Source: Platerodrilus igneus (lineage: Eukaryota; Arthropoda; Insecta; Coleoptera; Lycidae). From it: 64,000 bases of DNA. The stretch covers positions 2,030,501 through 2,094,500 of the forward strand of contig JARFIW010001109.1 in the NCBI GenBank assembly GCA_036346225.1. Reading direction: 5' to 3'. A program made the translations under genes and the position numbers. How positions within the stretch are numbered: the first letter of the stretch is position 1; each line of letters opens with the position of its first letter. The notes beneath the pieces are model-generated. The model saw only the letters and a list, made by a program, of their open reading frames with translations, did not search any database and was not told the DNA's origin. Below, piece after piece: positions 9,287-19,680 of this stretch.

Positions 9287-10893
9287 GTTTTCACGTTCAA
9301 TTCCCCTCACGATTTACCTAATATTTTTTGTTCTCACCATCAATTAGTATCTTTAATTACTTATTCCTTCTCTTATACGCCTACCTCTTACATGTTTAAC
9401 TTATTTGCCTTAAACCTTTTCCTTTTGGTTAACTTCCCCTTGAATTTACCGTTAGTTATATATCGCTTTATTCTCTAGACCCCCCAGTATAACTCTGTCG
9501 TTTTATTTAATTAATCCTCGAACTTTTCCTACAACATATTAATTGGTTTTTAGTATTTTTCTTACATCGTTTAAGTGTGTGGTAATTGTCGTAACTTTGG
9601 TTGTAATAACTCATTGAATTTTTATGATTGGTTTGAGCTGATGTTAAGAGTGGATGCTTTCTTCTTTGGGCTCACATAGGAGACGCGGCCTATGCCATTG
9701 TAAGAAATAGTTCATATTCGCAGTTGCAAAAAAACTAGGATTTTCTATTCCATGTGTTTTTCCTCTGAATTATTACAGTCGCCCACATTATCCGAGACTA
9801 TTATTTGTTTCTTTTCCTACTAAATCACCATAACTTATAAACATTTTTTTTCATTGTTTTTTGTTGAACTTCGTGGTGAGACACTATCGCTTCTTATTGA
9901 TATCTTATTAAATTCCCGGTTGTTTTAGCTATTGGGACAGTGTGTCTGTATTTAACTGCTTATAATTATGCATCCTTGTGTGTTTAGGGTGTTACCGTTT
10001 TAAAAATTACCTTGAAACAGTTTGTTTTCGTGTGATTGTATCTGTAGTGATACTTTTAAGTTGTTGTGTCAACTTTTGTCTGATTTTCTTATTGTAGTGG
10101 ATGCACTCGTTAGGAAAATGATTCTACTAGTTCTCTTAGGAGTCTAGTGAATTTTTTAACTTATGATATACCTTAACTTGTTAAATTAATATCGCAGGTG
10201 GTCCTTGTGACCGATCTGTGTTTTAACAGGGACAACTCTCTACCTTCTCTCGGACGCTTGTCCAAAAACTCTACTTTTTCGTATCCTGCTGTCTCCGTTT
10301 CTGCCTTATCTTTCTTTCGGTGGACCTGTTCTCGTCCCGGAACACCCGTCTACCACATAAGAGTGATTTTTCTCTCACTGCGGGCTACTGACTACATTGG
10401 CTGGTTAAGTAGTGCTTTGCTATCCACCTTTTCTGTCTCTTTAGCTCAATGCGAGCCCTTTCTCTATTTTTGTCTACCTGAAAGTGCTTCTTATGCATTC
10501 CAAATACCTACCTCCCTCTTTCTACCGTTCTTATTTCTCTGCCTTTTCATTTCCGTCAGTCACCGTGTGGTTGCGCGGAGGTTTTCACAGACACCCGGAC
10601 CACGTCTCTGGGAATCTTCCGTAAGGTCATGCGGTGCCGCTGTCAACGTATATGGGCGCTAACAGTGAAGGTATGTATGAGTGTGTAAATGTGTGAGTGT
10701 ATGTAGAAATATCGTGTGGATATCGGGTGATTATATCACCGATATCAATTAACGCCGGGTGCAGGGATGCACTCAAATGCCTTTGCCGGTCCCTCGTACC
10801 GTTTATTGCAAACGGGCCTGCTTCACAGGTTGCTCTTTTTAGGGGGTACGAGAAATTCCCATTTAACGGCTTCACGGAGCCACTCTATCGCTA
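9287..10893. other. T-rich non-coding stretch after element B pol; probable 3' region of B
   Basis: No credible gene. The strand is T-rich up to about 10190, as is common in retroelement 3' untranslated regions and LTRs. A less AT-rich patch (10195-10670) contains an open frame of 154 codons with no domain pattern and no coding-like composition. The 3' LTR of B could not be located because its partner lies outside the window. Confidence 0.5.
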
Positions 10894-11110
10894 TCTTATC
10901 TATTGTCTTTGATAATAACTTAAGTTAATATCTTTATCTTATTTATTATCTTTGATAATAACCTTAGTTTAATATCTTTAACTTACCGATTACCTTTAGT
11001 AATAACTTTAGTTTAATATCGTGTTATCTTACCTATTATCTTTGATAATAACTTAAGCTTAATATCGTTATCTTATCTATTATTTTCGATAATAACTTGA
11101 TATCTTGTTT
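10894..11110. repeat. Hairpin array 1: five 44-bp units
   Basis: Five imperfect tandem units have hairpin centres at about 10909, 10952, 10996, 11042 and 11086. Each contains an inverted repeat of 5-8 bp around a 3-5 base loop, for example TTATTATC-TTT-GATAATAA at 10943-10961. Unit 3 has changed both arms (ATTAC/GTAAT) and stays complementary. Confidence 0.8.
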
Positions 11111-12039
11111 TATCTTTTTATCTTCTTAACGTTTGGCATTTATGACCAGACGTGGGAATTATTTTTCTTGAATATTAAGTGAAAAAGCTAACCTGATGTT
11201 AGAAATGTAATTTGTTAGGTTAGCAATGTAAGGATTTAGTAAGGTGGTACTTTTGGTAAATTTGTTGATTCACGAGCATGTCATGGACAAGTTTTGATGT
11301 GTATTGTTTATTAAATCAGAGTACCAGAAACTAAAAATTTGCTAGAGTGTAGAATAACTCACTCTTATAAACATTTTTAAATTTGGGCACTTTTTTGCCA
11401 ACAAGGATGCAGTTTGGATGCAACGCTCATGTGCGTTTGCATTTAGGAAACTGTAATGTTAATTTTAGTTTAGTATATAGGTTAGGCGACTTGTTGCATT
11501 TGTTTTACTTTAAGTAGTGTTTCATGCTCCCCGACAAATTTGTGCTGTCGATTATAACTGCGCCACATTAAAGACTCGTCTGTGCACTTGTAAATGTAGT
11601 CAAAGACAATGAAGCTACATATTCCGTTTCCTGGTAATTCGGAAGACGTGTTATCGGTCGAAAAAACCAGGTGGCGCCTCAACTAAACATTTTGTAGGAT
11701 TTAAGTTAGGATTTATGTAGGGTAATTAGGATTTAGATATTAAGATGTTACTGTGCTAACAGTTTTTTTCTTTTTTTGAGTTTTTTTTTATGGCATTGTC
11801 GCGATTGTTACGTGCCAAAAAATTTCGGCACTAAACATTCATATAGTTATATATGCGGAAATTTCGGGCCATAAATTTAAAAGACTTGTTGCGCGTATTT
11901 CCGTTACTTTTAGAAGTGCGTTAAGCGAGACTTCGCGCCGACGCGTGTGGCGGGAGAAGAAAGAAGAAGAAGAAGAAGAAGAAAATGGGGAATTTACGGA
12001 ATACGTAATACAATGTGCACGACACCGGACGACGCTGAA
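11111..12039. other. Non-coding stretch
   Basis: No open frame with family features. A short GAA run sits at about 11958-11985 and a poly-T patch at about 11765-11790. Nothing else was recognised. Confidence 0.4.
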
Positions 12040-12619
12040 TGCCGGCTATGGGCACGGCAATGGTAATAGATGGCTTTGGGCGCACCGAGCTGATAATTGC
12101 TCTAACAAACTAGCCGGTAAATTTGCTATTAACAATCGATATCGTGCTTGTTCGGATTGTACACCGTAAGCTGCGAATCTAATTCTAACTCCGTTAATCT
12201 AATTTGGCTCTTGACTGTTTCGACGGAGGTTGATGCCTGCGCGTGCTGTTTGTTAGTTTCCATGTTCGTCGGTTTATTAGTGTAGTGACTGTTGTTCTTG
12301 TGTCGGGTCTGTAGTTACCAATGTATAATGATTGCGTGTATTTTTAATTCGGGGTAATCGATGTGTTGACCGAGTTTAAATGGTGCTTGCTAACCTTTGT
12401 CGTGGTCGTTGAGGTAGTGACCGTGGTGACTTCGGTTATGTGACGTACTTGGTCGTGATCATCACTGTGATGGCGCGTTCTTTTCGTCGGAGTTGGAATT
12501 ATCCTTGCGGTGTGTTCTCTGTCTGGATCATCAATTTGTTGACCGTTGGGTTGCTGGCTGTACTTCTTCGCACCCGCCAAAGTATTGACTGCGCGTTATT
12601 CTTCTTTTTTTTTCGTGTT

Positions 12620-12932
12620 CGGGGTCACCAATGTAATGTGTAGTGGCCGTCTGGTTGCGTGCTCTACTTCGTCGGGGTCACCAATATAATGACCCGTTGA
12701 TTGCGTGCTCTACTTTGTCGGGATCACCAATGTAATGAAGTGACCGTCAAGGTGCGCTTTGCTCTACGTCGGGGTCACCAATATAATGAAGTGACCGTCA
12801 AGGTACACTTTTTTCTATGTCGGGGTCACCAATGTAGTAAAGTGACCGTCAAGGTGCGCATTCTTATTCGTCGGGGTCACCAATGTAATGACCCGTTGCT
12901 TTTACGTCGGGTTCACCAATGTAATGACCCTG
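12620..12932. repeat. Hairpin array 2: seven units of about 50 bp
   Basis: The core CGGGGTCACCAATGTAATG recurs at about 12620, 12673, 12719, 12770, 12822, 12873 and 12908. Two alternating stem registers occur around the same core: GGGTCA/TGACCC (units at 12673 and 12873) and GGTCAC/GTGACC (units at 12770 and 12822). The remaining units have one mismatch or a G-T pair. The region reads as a minisatellite whose units keep an inverted repeat. Confidence 0.82.
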
Positions 12933-12962
12933 TCCTAAGTCACCGGCGTGGCAGTGGACAGT

Positions 12963-13289
12963 GGTCACTAACTAGTGGCGACTCGGTGGCGTAGTGGTAT
13001 GTGTGTGACTACTACTACGCCCAAGATCCCGGGTTCGAATCCCAACACGGCCCGCTTGAAAAATGTTAGACGAGCATTTTTCACAAAAATACACCCTCGT
13101 TCGGTTGAGAGGTAAAATGGAGGTCCCGTGTGTGAGTGCTGTCACGCGCGTTAAAGATCCCTACCTTGCTTGGAAAAGCAAGGTCTCGGCAAAATTTCAA
13201 ATATTCCAGGTAAAAACAACTCGCTTCTTGGCCAATGTAGTACCTTTGGGTGGAGCATAGAAAAATCACATGTAAGGTCACTAACTAGT
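12963..13289 (+). mobile_element. tRNA-derived SINE (family 1, copy 1) with 14-bp target duplication
   Basis: The body 12977-13275 is flanked by the perfect 14-base direct repeat GGTCACTAACTAGT (12963-12976 and 13276-13289). The head has an RNA polymerase III A box (TGGCGTAGTGG, 12987-12997) and a perfect B box (GGTTCGAATCC, 13032-13042) in tRNA-like spacing. The body contains a strong hairpin (CTTGCTTGG...AGCAAGG). A related copy lies at about 35690-35945. Confidence 0.9.
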
Positions 13290-13648
13290 ATCCGATATGA
13301 TGCTACAGTAGTCTAGCCGTTGCTAGACCTACCGGCTCCGTTGCCCAAATCTAGGTCTACCGACCTGTTCTGTGACAAGAGGAAACTAAGGTAGGTAAAC
13401 GACGGAGTCGGGACGCCGACAGTGGGCACGGCAAACCTTATACCGGGGTTATGGATGTCGTCAATGGGCAGGACACCGGTCGATGGTTAATGCCGGCTAT
13501 GGGCACGGCAGTGGTAATAGCTGGTTTTGGGCGCAACGAGAAAAGAGGGTAGACGTCGACTATGGGCACGACGTCTACGGATTCGGAGCACCGGTTATGG
13601 GCATAGTGCGGTAGGTACTAACTATTTAACACTGGCTATGGGCACAGT

Positions 13649-14316
13649 AGTAAAAGAGTCTTTAACTTTTTAGAGCAAGTCGGTAAAGCATACTGGTCTC
13701 TCGCAAAAGCGCGCAGATTTATCCCGCTGCTTTCCCGACTCGATTTGTTATTTATTAACCTAAAAGCGGTATAACATGTAGTAGGCATACAATTAACATA
13801 ACTACTTAAAATGTCACATTGACATTGGTAAATTGCCATTACAGTACCAAGAAATACTAAAGTATTTCTCATAAATTAAAAGATGTAAAATGGCTAACCA
13901 TGAAAAATAGTTGTTTGCTTCATGCAGCTTTTATGTACCCGAAAATTATATTTACAAAAGCTACCCAGTGCTTACATGTCTGACAAGATATCGTTTCGCA
14001 CCGATGTGCATCATCTTAGTCTAGAGGCAACATAAGTATTCTCTTGTTTTCTGCCGCAATAGGCAAACGTTGTTTCTTTTATTCTGTAGCGAATTGTTAT
14101 AATAACATGCCTCAAAATTTCAAGTCGCTGACAGTCTTGCGTTTTGGGTTTCATTGTAAACACTTTGTTTCAGCAACAAAATGTACTAATGTATACCTTA
14201 GGTGCAGTAGTTTCTTAGATTGCCTTCACGTTACTTGTATTTACTGAATACCATGAGAGTTTTTATTTAATTAAGTATTTGCGTCGTTAACGTGACGTCA
14301 GGTCCTATAATTTACC
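13649..14316. other. Non-coding stretch
   Basis: Nothing recognisable. Short open frames on both strands lack coding features. Confidence 0.4.
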
Positions 14317-14487
14317 ATGGGGATCCCGATCGAGCCCTTTATAGGTTGCCAGAACGAAGACCAGAACGTACAAGGATTCCTCGACACTGGGCTTCGAGAG
14401 TACTACGATCGAGGCAAACGCCATCCATCGGACGTGCATCGACCGCGCACCACCTTCGCCGATTTATTCGGATACGGGGGCCGATAG
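14317..14487 (+). CDS. Small GC-rich open frame of 56 codons, unknown
   Basis: The ATG lies in a good Kozak-type context (ACCATGG). The frame encodes 56 residues with a soluble, mixed composition (M-G-I-P-I-E-P-F-I-G-C-Q near the start, T-T-F-A-D-L-F-G-Y near the end). GC content jumps to well over half compared with about one third on both sides, and a start codon opens exactly there. No domain is recognised. It may be an exon, a recently transferred scrap or chance. A longer overlapping frame (14292-14549) is very Arg-rich and is judged a shadow of this GC-rich stretch. Confidence 0.35.
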   Translation: MGIPIEPFIGCQNEDQNVQGFLDTGLREYYDRGKRHPSDVHRPRTTFADLFGYGGR

Positions 14488-14689
14488 TTCGCCTTCGAGC
14501 AGTAACACTTCGAACCTGGGGTGCAAGTTATGAGATGGCCGGATCGTAAACTCTTATAACTGCCCACGGTTATTTCCTATTCTTAACTCAGCTTTGTGAC
14601 TATGCCAAATGTAGATTGTTAATAGATATGACACTTTTAGCCCTGGAGGGTGCTACAAAGATTACATCAAGCGATATACTTGAAATACT

Positions 14690-15973
14690 TGTTACGTTCA
14701 CCTTCCGACGGTGTATTAAACTTTTCACCCTTTTATGGCATTACTCATTCGTATAGATTCTGCTTCCAATACTCAAACACCATCCTGTATATTAAACATT
14801 CCCACAATAAGTACGCTTTATTACAATTTCATTTAAATCTATCTACTGCGAAGTGAAAAGTTTTCTATAATTTAAAGAGTCGGTATCATGTTTGAGGTAT
14901 CCGTTGGCTTGATTACATATTACTATAGCGTATAATTACTCCTTATAATACCCAATTCTAAAGACTCGTTGAAATAATGGATCGTACTTATTTGCTAAAG
15001 CTTGTTTCGAGTTTCTAATCACACCTGTGTGTTGGATAACGGTAAGATTAGATTTAATTCTTGCGAAAAACAATTTCAATTTGATTCTGCAGCTCGGCTT
15101 TTGATATATTTTCTGGGTTGCTCGTTTTATTACTACAAGGGCGATGCACATTTGATGTTGACAAGAAGTGAATATATGGGATGCATCAGTAAGTTCTTCC
15201 GCGCTTATCAACACTAATAAGATTCCCTTTTTAGCTTTTTGACGGAGGCCTAATGATTTTCCTACGTTAGGCCAGATAGCTTTTTATGAATGACCGGACT
15301 ATTCTTTGAGGTAGATCACGGTTCTGGAATGTAGATTGCCGTTACAATTACGATAGCAGCGTAGATGTAACCGATCACCATGGCGTTGCTGTAATGATCC
15401 ACCATCAATGGCTTACAAGATATATATCCCGACCCATAGAGGTATGTGACTAGTTTTCTTTTTTTGTACATACCAAGTGATAAACCCATCTTGCATTGAC
15501 GTACGAACGAAGCACTTTTTTTTTATTTAATAATGATCTACTCTGGAATGTGCTAGTATTCCTTGTTATGCTAAAATTTTCTTTTTACTAACGATGTTGT
15601 TTTTTTAAATTTAATTTTTTTTTGTCACTTAAGGCACTTGCTTATATGATAGTTTCAGTATTTTTTTTGACTAGATGTATTACCTGTTAGTTACGAAATG
15701 CGCACTTCGTAGAACCATTATTTAAATTGCCCATAGTGAAAATTTTTTTAAAATAGTAATTTTACTTTTTTTCTACTTGTTTTAGAGAGAAATTTTTATT
15801 GTTTTTGTAAATAGAAAAATCGGCGGGGATGTATTTTTCATGTATATGTAAATTTCCCCACTGTCCGTGTTTGTAATTAGTCTGATCTTTATAATTTCCC
15901 TTTATGTTTGTTTCGGCGTGCCTTAACCTTATGAATTATGACGCCCCTTCCGTTTACGTCTAAGTACGTAGCA
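14690..15973 (+). repeat. 5' LTR of element C, with an extra block of about 575 bp
   Basis: This matches the 723-bp 3' LTR except for about 14941-15517, which is absent there. The extra block has no recognised features. Either it inserted into this LTR or it was deleted from the other. Confidence 0.8.
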
Positions 15974-15980
15974 TAAATTT

Positions 15981-15997
15981 TGGCGCCCAACGTGAGT
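15981..15997 (+). other. Primer-binding site of element C
   Basis: TGGCGCCCAACGTGAG starts 7 bases after the 5' LTR. TGGCGCCCAACGTG is the well-known form complementary to a lysine-type tRNA 3' end in several insect gypsy elements. Confidence 0.75.
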
Positions 15998-16420
15998 CCC
16001 GATGTGCGTTGCTTAAGGTTTGGCTCGATTTTGTTTGGCTTAACTTTTGCCCTGATTTTATTTTGCTTAACTTTAGGCCCGATTTTTTTTGTACTGCCTA
16101 ATTTTCTACATTACCCGTTTTTTCGGCCTGATGCTGCTTATTTTTTTCTCTTTACGTTCGAACTGGTATTTCTTTTCCTTTCGACCTTTTGGTGTCCCTC
16201 ACATGGGAATCGATTTTCTTTATTTCTTGTGTGGATTCGGTCTTCTTAAATTTTGATTTTGGTTTCTTTCTTGATCGCTTAATATTCTTGGTTGGCTCAT
16301 TTCAGATTATTGAACTTGTGTTTTCGCCAATAATTCTAGTCCGTTGAAAATGCTGGCGCCCTATTCCTATTCCTAGTTTCTATTTAGTTACTTTCTACTA
16401 TATTTTTTTTCGTATTCAAA

Positions 16421-17443
16421 GTGACTAATATGGGGATAAGACTGTTTGATGGTATCTGCAATAGACAGCAGGATTCATCAGAAAGCATTACTGACTATTT
16501 CACGTGTATGTCGGCCCTGTTTCAGTGGTACGAATCTTTTAACGAGGATGATCAATTGACCATTGTGTTTCGTAATCTTGCTCCATTTTATCGAACCCGT
16601 TTGCCTACCGTCCACTCCTTGTAAGAATTAAAGAAGGAAAGTCTGAAATTGGAACCGGAAAAGATTTTGGCCGATAATTTTGTATCACATAGTCAAGACC
16701 AACATACTTTTACTGCTGAACCGGATTTAGCTGATAAGTCTGCTAGAATTGAAAAAAATACTTTTACTTCACATGACCGAATTGTTAAGATTTCTTCTAC
16801 GCCTACCGGTAGATCAAATACTTCTTCTGTACTTTCTACTGTTCGTAGTCCTAGTTCTACTTCTACTCGTCAGGTCGTATGCTTTAATTGCGACAAACCT
16901 GGTCATGTTTCGACGCGTTGTATTCGTCCTCAAACACTCCATCGCAATGGTTGCGGACATAAAAGAGTTTCTCACCACAACTGTCCAAACTGTCATCCTA
17001 CTACTGATAGGTCTTCGAATAATATTCCCAGTTCTGTTTGGAGCTCTAGGAGCCAAATTTCTTTTGCTTCTAATTCTACGTTTTCTTCTGTACCTCATCT
17101 AGGTCATCCTGCTATTACTATCAAAACATATCCTTCTTCGGCAAATCTAGCTTCGAACAAAATGTTTTCCGTCTCTAGTTCTACATCCTTTTCTACACCT
17201 CCTCCTGCTCGTTGTACTACCATTACATCATATCCTTTTCAGCCATATCAACCTTTGAACTACAGTAGTGACTTCGACGGCTATCACGCCCCTACTTACC
17301 GAACCTCTATCAAAACAGCCAAATTTCTTCTGTTTTTTGCGATTCAAACCATAATCAAATGGATCTTACGTATTCACTCTCACCTCAGACTGTGCCTCCT
17401 CCACGAGTTGAGCCCATACTTCAAATTAGCGACTTACAGGTAG
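16421..17443 (+). pseudogene. Element C gag with CCHC zinc knuckle
   Basis: One frame runs from ATG 16421 to 17443 with an in-frame TAA at 16622. The first part resembles a gypsy gag capsid segment (S-I-T-D-Y-F-T-C-M-S-A-L-F then a Leu-rich helix). After a Ser/Thr-rich linker comes a canonical knuckle C-F-N-C-D-K-P-G-H-V-S-T-R-C (about 16882-16920), then a second Cys/His cluster (C-G-H-K-R ... H-H-N-C-P-N-C-H). The C-terminal part is Ser/Thr/Pro-rich. The frame continues in another register from about 17330. Confidence 0.8.
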
Positions 17444-18471
17444 CAACTCAAAAGGTTGTTCCTGCTTTTCTAAATGATTCTACTCAAGAAAATCGTGTCG
17501 AGTTTGCAATGACAGATGTAGCTAAAGTCACACTAACTTCTAATAGTTTTCGAGAAGGTCCTGTTGAAATTAGTGAACCTGTATCGTTAATGCCTGTTGC
17601 TACAGTTGTCGAGAAAGCCGTTCCTATTGTGGTTGAAGTTTTGCCTACTCCATTGTCTAACATGGAGGAAGTCTTATTTGATTCTACTTCTTTATCGGAC
17701 TTTGATAAAACGTTACCTGCTCTTACTCATTTTTCTAATATTGACGAAATTCTTCCTGATTGTGCTTCTTTATCTAATGCTGACAAAAGTCGACTTGTTT
17801 CTGTTCTTTTATCTAAGGTGTATGAACTTCTTGCTGATGTTTCTTTATCAACTGTTGATGAAGTTCTACCAGGCTCTGTTCTTCCATTTACTCTTGATGA
17901 AGATATACTTGCTTTTACTTCTTTTTCCAATGCTGACGATTTTCCTTTACTTAATGTTGAGATAGTTCTACCTGATTATATTTCTTTTTTCTATTGTTGA
18001 TAAAGATTTACTTGATTCTGTTCCGTTGCCTAAGTCGATGAAATTTTCTCTGCTTCTGTTACTTTATCTAGCGTAGCTGAAGTGTTCTCTGATTATGTTT
18101 CTTTCTGTAAGGTTAATTCTCTTACTGTCAATTCTGTTCCTTTTCCTAACGTTAATATTCTTATAGCCAATGACGTTCCTTTTTCGACCGTTAACCTTCT
18201 TACAACCAATACTGCAAACAAATGGCGTTCTTCTATAACGCGTTCTGAGTTTCCTAAACCACAACAACCACTAGTACCTCCACACTCGCCACCATCTTCA
18301 GAACCGCGTGCTACAACTACTACATCCCCGGTCAATCCTGTTTGTCGGAAAAATGTTTGCTCTATATTACTTCCTGCTCCAGTCACTCAACCCACGAAAC
18401 CGGGTAACGAGAGAAATAATAGGCAGAAATTACTCTATGATGATTCAGAACCTGAATATGTATGTCGATGA
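17359..18471 (+). pseudogene. Element C gag extension with degenerate 13-residue repeats
   Basis: The frame 17359-18000 and the continuing frame 18082-18471 encode a tail rich in Ser, Leu and acidic residues. From about 17655 it is built of repeats of 13 residues (39 bp). Their pattern is F/L-S-x-x-D-E-x-L-P-x-x-x-S, seen as S-N-I-D-E-I-L-P-D-C-A-S-L, S-T-V-D-E-V-L-P-G-S-V-L-P and about ten more, crossing into the second frame. The end is Pro/Thr-rich. No known domain. Function unknown. Confidence 0.65.
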
Positions 18472-18656
18472 AAATCTAATGTTCTTGACCTTACTTCGTT
18501 TTCCTGCTGACGGCGCAAACGTCTTAAGTTCAATACCTATTCCTCGCGCACCAGATTCTTATGCCGATTTTGCCCTCCTTAGAATTTGGCTTTTGGACTT
18601 TACGATTACTTTATTTACTTTCCTGTTTTGCTGGGTTTTCTTTGTTTTTCTTTCAC

Positions 18657-18960
18657 CCCAACCCTGCGTGGTTTCGGGATTAAAATAGACCTACGGCAAA
18701 AGCCAACTAAAGCGGTTTAACACATACACACACACACACACACTTTATACACACACACACACACACACATTTCTATTTGGTTCTTTTTTCTTTCGTTCGC
18801 TTTTTGTACCCCAACCCCGTGTGGGTAAAGGATTAGAATAGTCCCACTGTACGACCTGCCTGTCGTAAGAGGCTACTAGAGCGGTTCAACACACACATAC
18901 ACACACACACATACATTCACATACATCTACGCACACACATACACACTCTCTCACATACTC
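18657..18960 (+). repeat. Two diverged tandem units with AC microsatellites
   Basis: A unit beginning CCCCAACCCTGCGTGG at 18658 and again as CCCCAACCCCGTGTGG at about 18809 runs through a G-G-A-T-T-A-R-A-A-T-A-G block and an A-G-C-G-G-T-T-Y-A-A-C-A-C-A block, each time ending in an (AC)n run (18722-18770 and 18890-18950). Confidence 0.7.
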
Positions 18961-19665
18961 ATACATAACTACACTGGGATTCTGTTTTATTTTCTTTTGT
19001 GCTATTCTAAGAGGATTTTTAATGTGGTTCTTGTACTTGTTGCTTGGTGTTGTTCTTTTTGGTTTTTTCTTTTTTCCTCGTCCTTTCGTTCCACATTTCT
19101 TACTTTCTGTCGGTTTTCGTGCTGACTTGATTTGATTTTCGATCCACTTCCTGTGATAGGTGCTTTCTAGTGCATTTCTTTTTTTCTTCGGAAACCACGA
19201 CTATGTCGACTTTAGGCCTAGTTAGTAATTCTTTTTTTCAGTTCTTCGTTTGATGCGATTCTTAGGTACCACAGTTTGGAATACTTTTTTTTTTTTCTAT
19301 CCACATTCTTGTTGTTCCTTGACTTACTTTAAGGCTTGACAGTTACTGTCTCATTTTGGCTTGTACTGTTGGTTTTCTTCCTCGCTTCTTTTCTTTACTT
19401 TTGGTATTTCTGCAGGAAACCAATCGTACTTTGAGGTTGAAGACTTTACTGTTTCTCTACCAGAAGCAGTGTTTCTTATAACTTTCTTAAGCGAGTTTTC
19501 TTTGGGTTCATCTTGTTGGCGTGTAATGGTTTTTCGAGCCAGATGTGGGTTAAATTTGGTTTTGTTTTGTTTTCTCAAACGAATTTCTTTGTTTTTGTTT
19601 TTTGTTGATTCTGTACTGCCTGCTTCGTTGCTTTTGTTTTCCTACCTCGACCTTTTAATTTTGCT

Positions 19666-19680
19666 AGCGGGGGAGAGGGG
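19666..19680 (+). other. Polypurine tract of element C
   Basis: GCGGGGGAGAGGGG lies directly before the 3' LTR on the coding strand. Confidence 0.7.

Larger units (their letters stand above)
12040..13648. repeat. Hairpin array 3: seven hairpins with a shared 10-base loop
   Basis: Seven short inverted repeats flank a loop of consensus RCTATGGGCA. Left stem, then position: TGCCG 12040-12059, GCCG 13415-13432, TGTC 13456-13475 (less regular), TGCCG 13491-13510, TAGACGTCG 13550-13577 (9 bp perfect), GCAC 13588-13609, ACTG 13631-13648. The stems differ in sequence but each is self-complementary, and the loop is exactly 10 bases in six cases. One unit (12040) is separated from the rest by array 2 and a SINE. 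Confidence 0.82.

Noticed and set aside
10198..10662. Open frame of 154 codons on the plus strand
   Set aside because: Ser/Leu/Phe-rich with no domain pattern, in retroelement-like 3' sequence; treated as chance.
12963..13076. A true tRNA gene at the SINE head
   Set aside because: The target duplication encloses a 299-bp unit with a second dispersed copy.
14292..14549. 85-codon Arg-rich frame
   Set aside because: Overlaps the better-formed 56-codon frame and is explained by its GC-rich codons read out of phase.
16749..17102. Leu-rich 117-codon frame
   Set aside because: Out-of-frame shadow of the element C gag.
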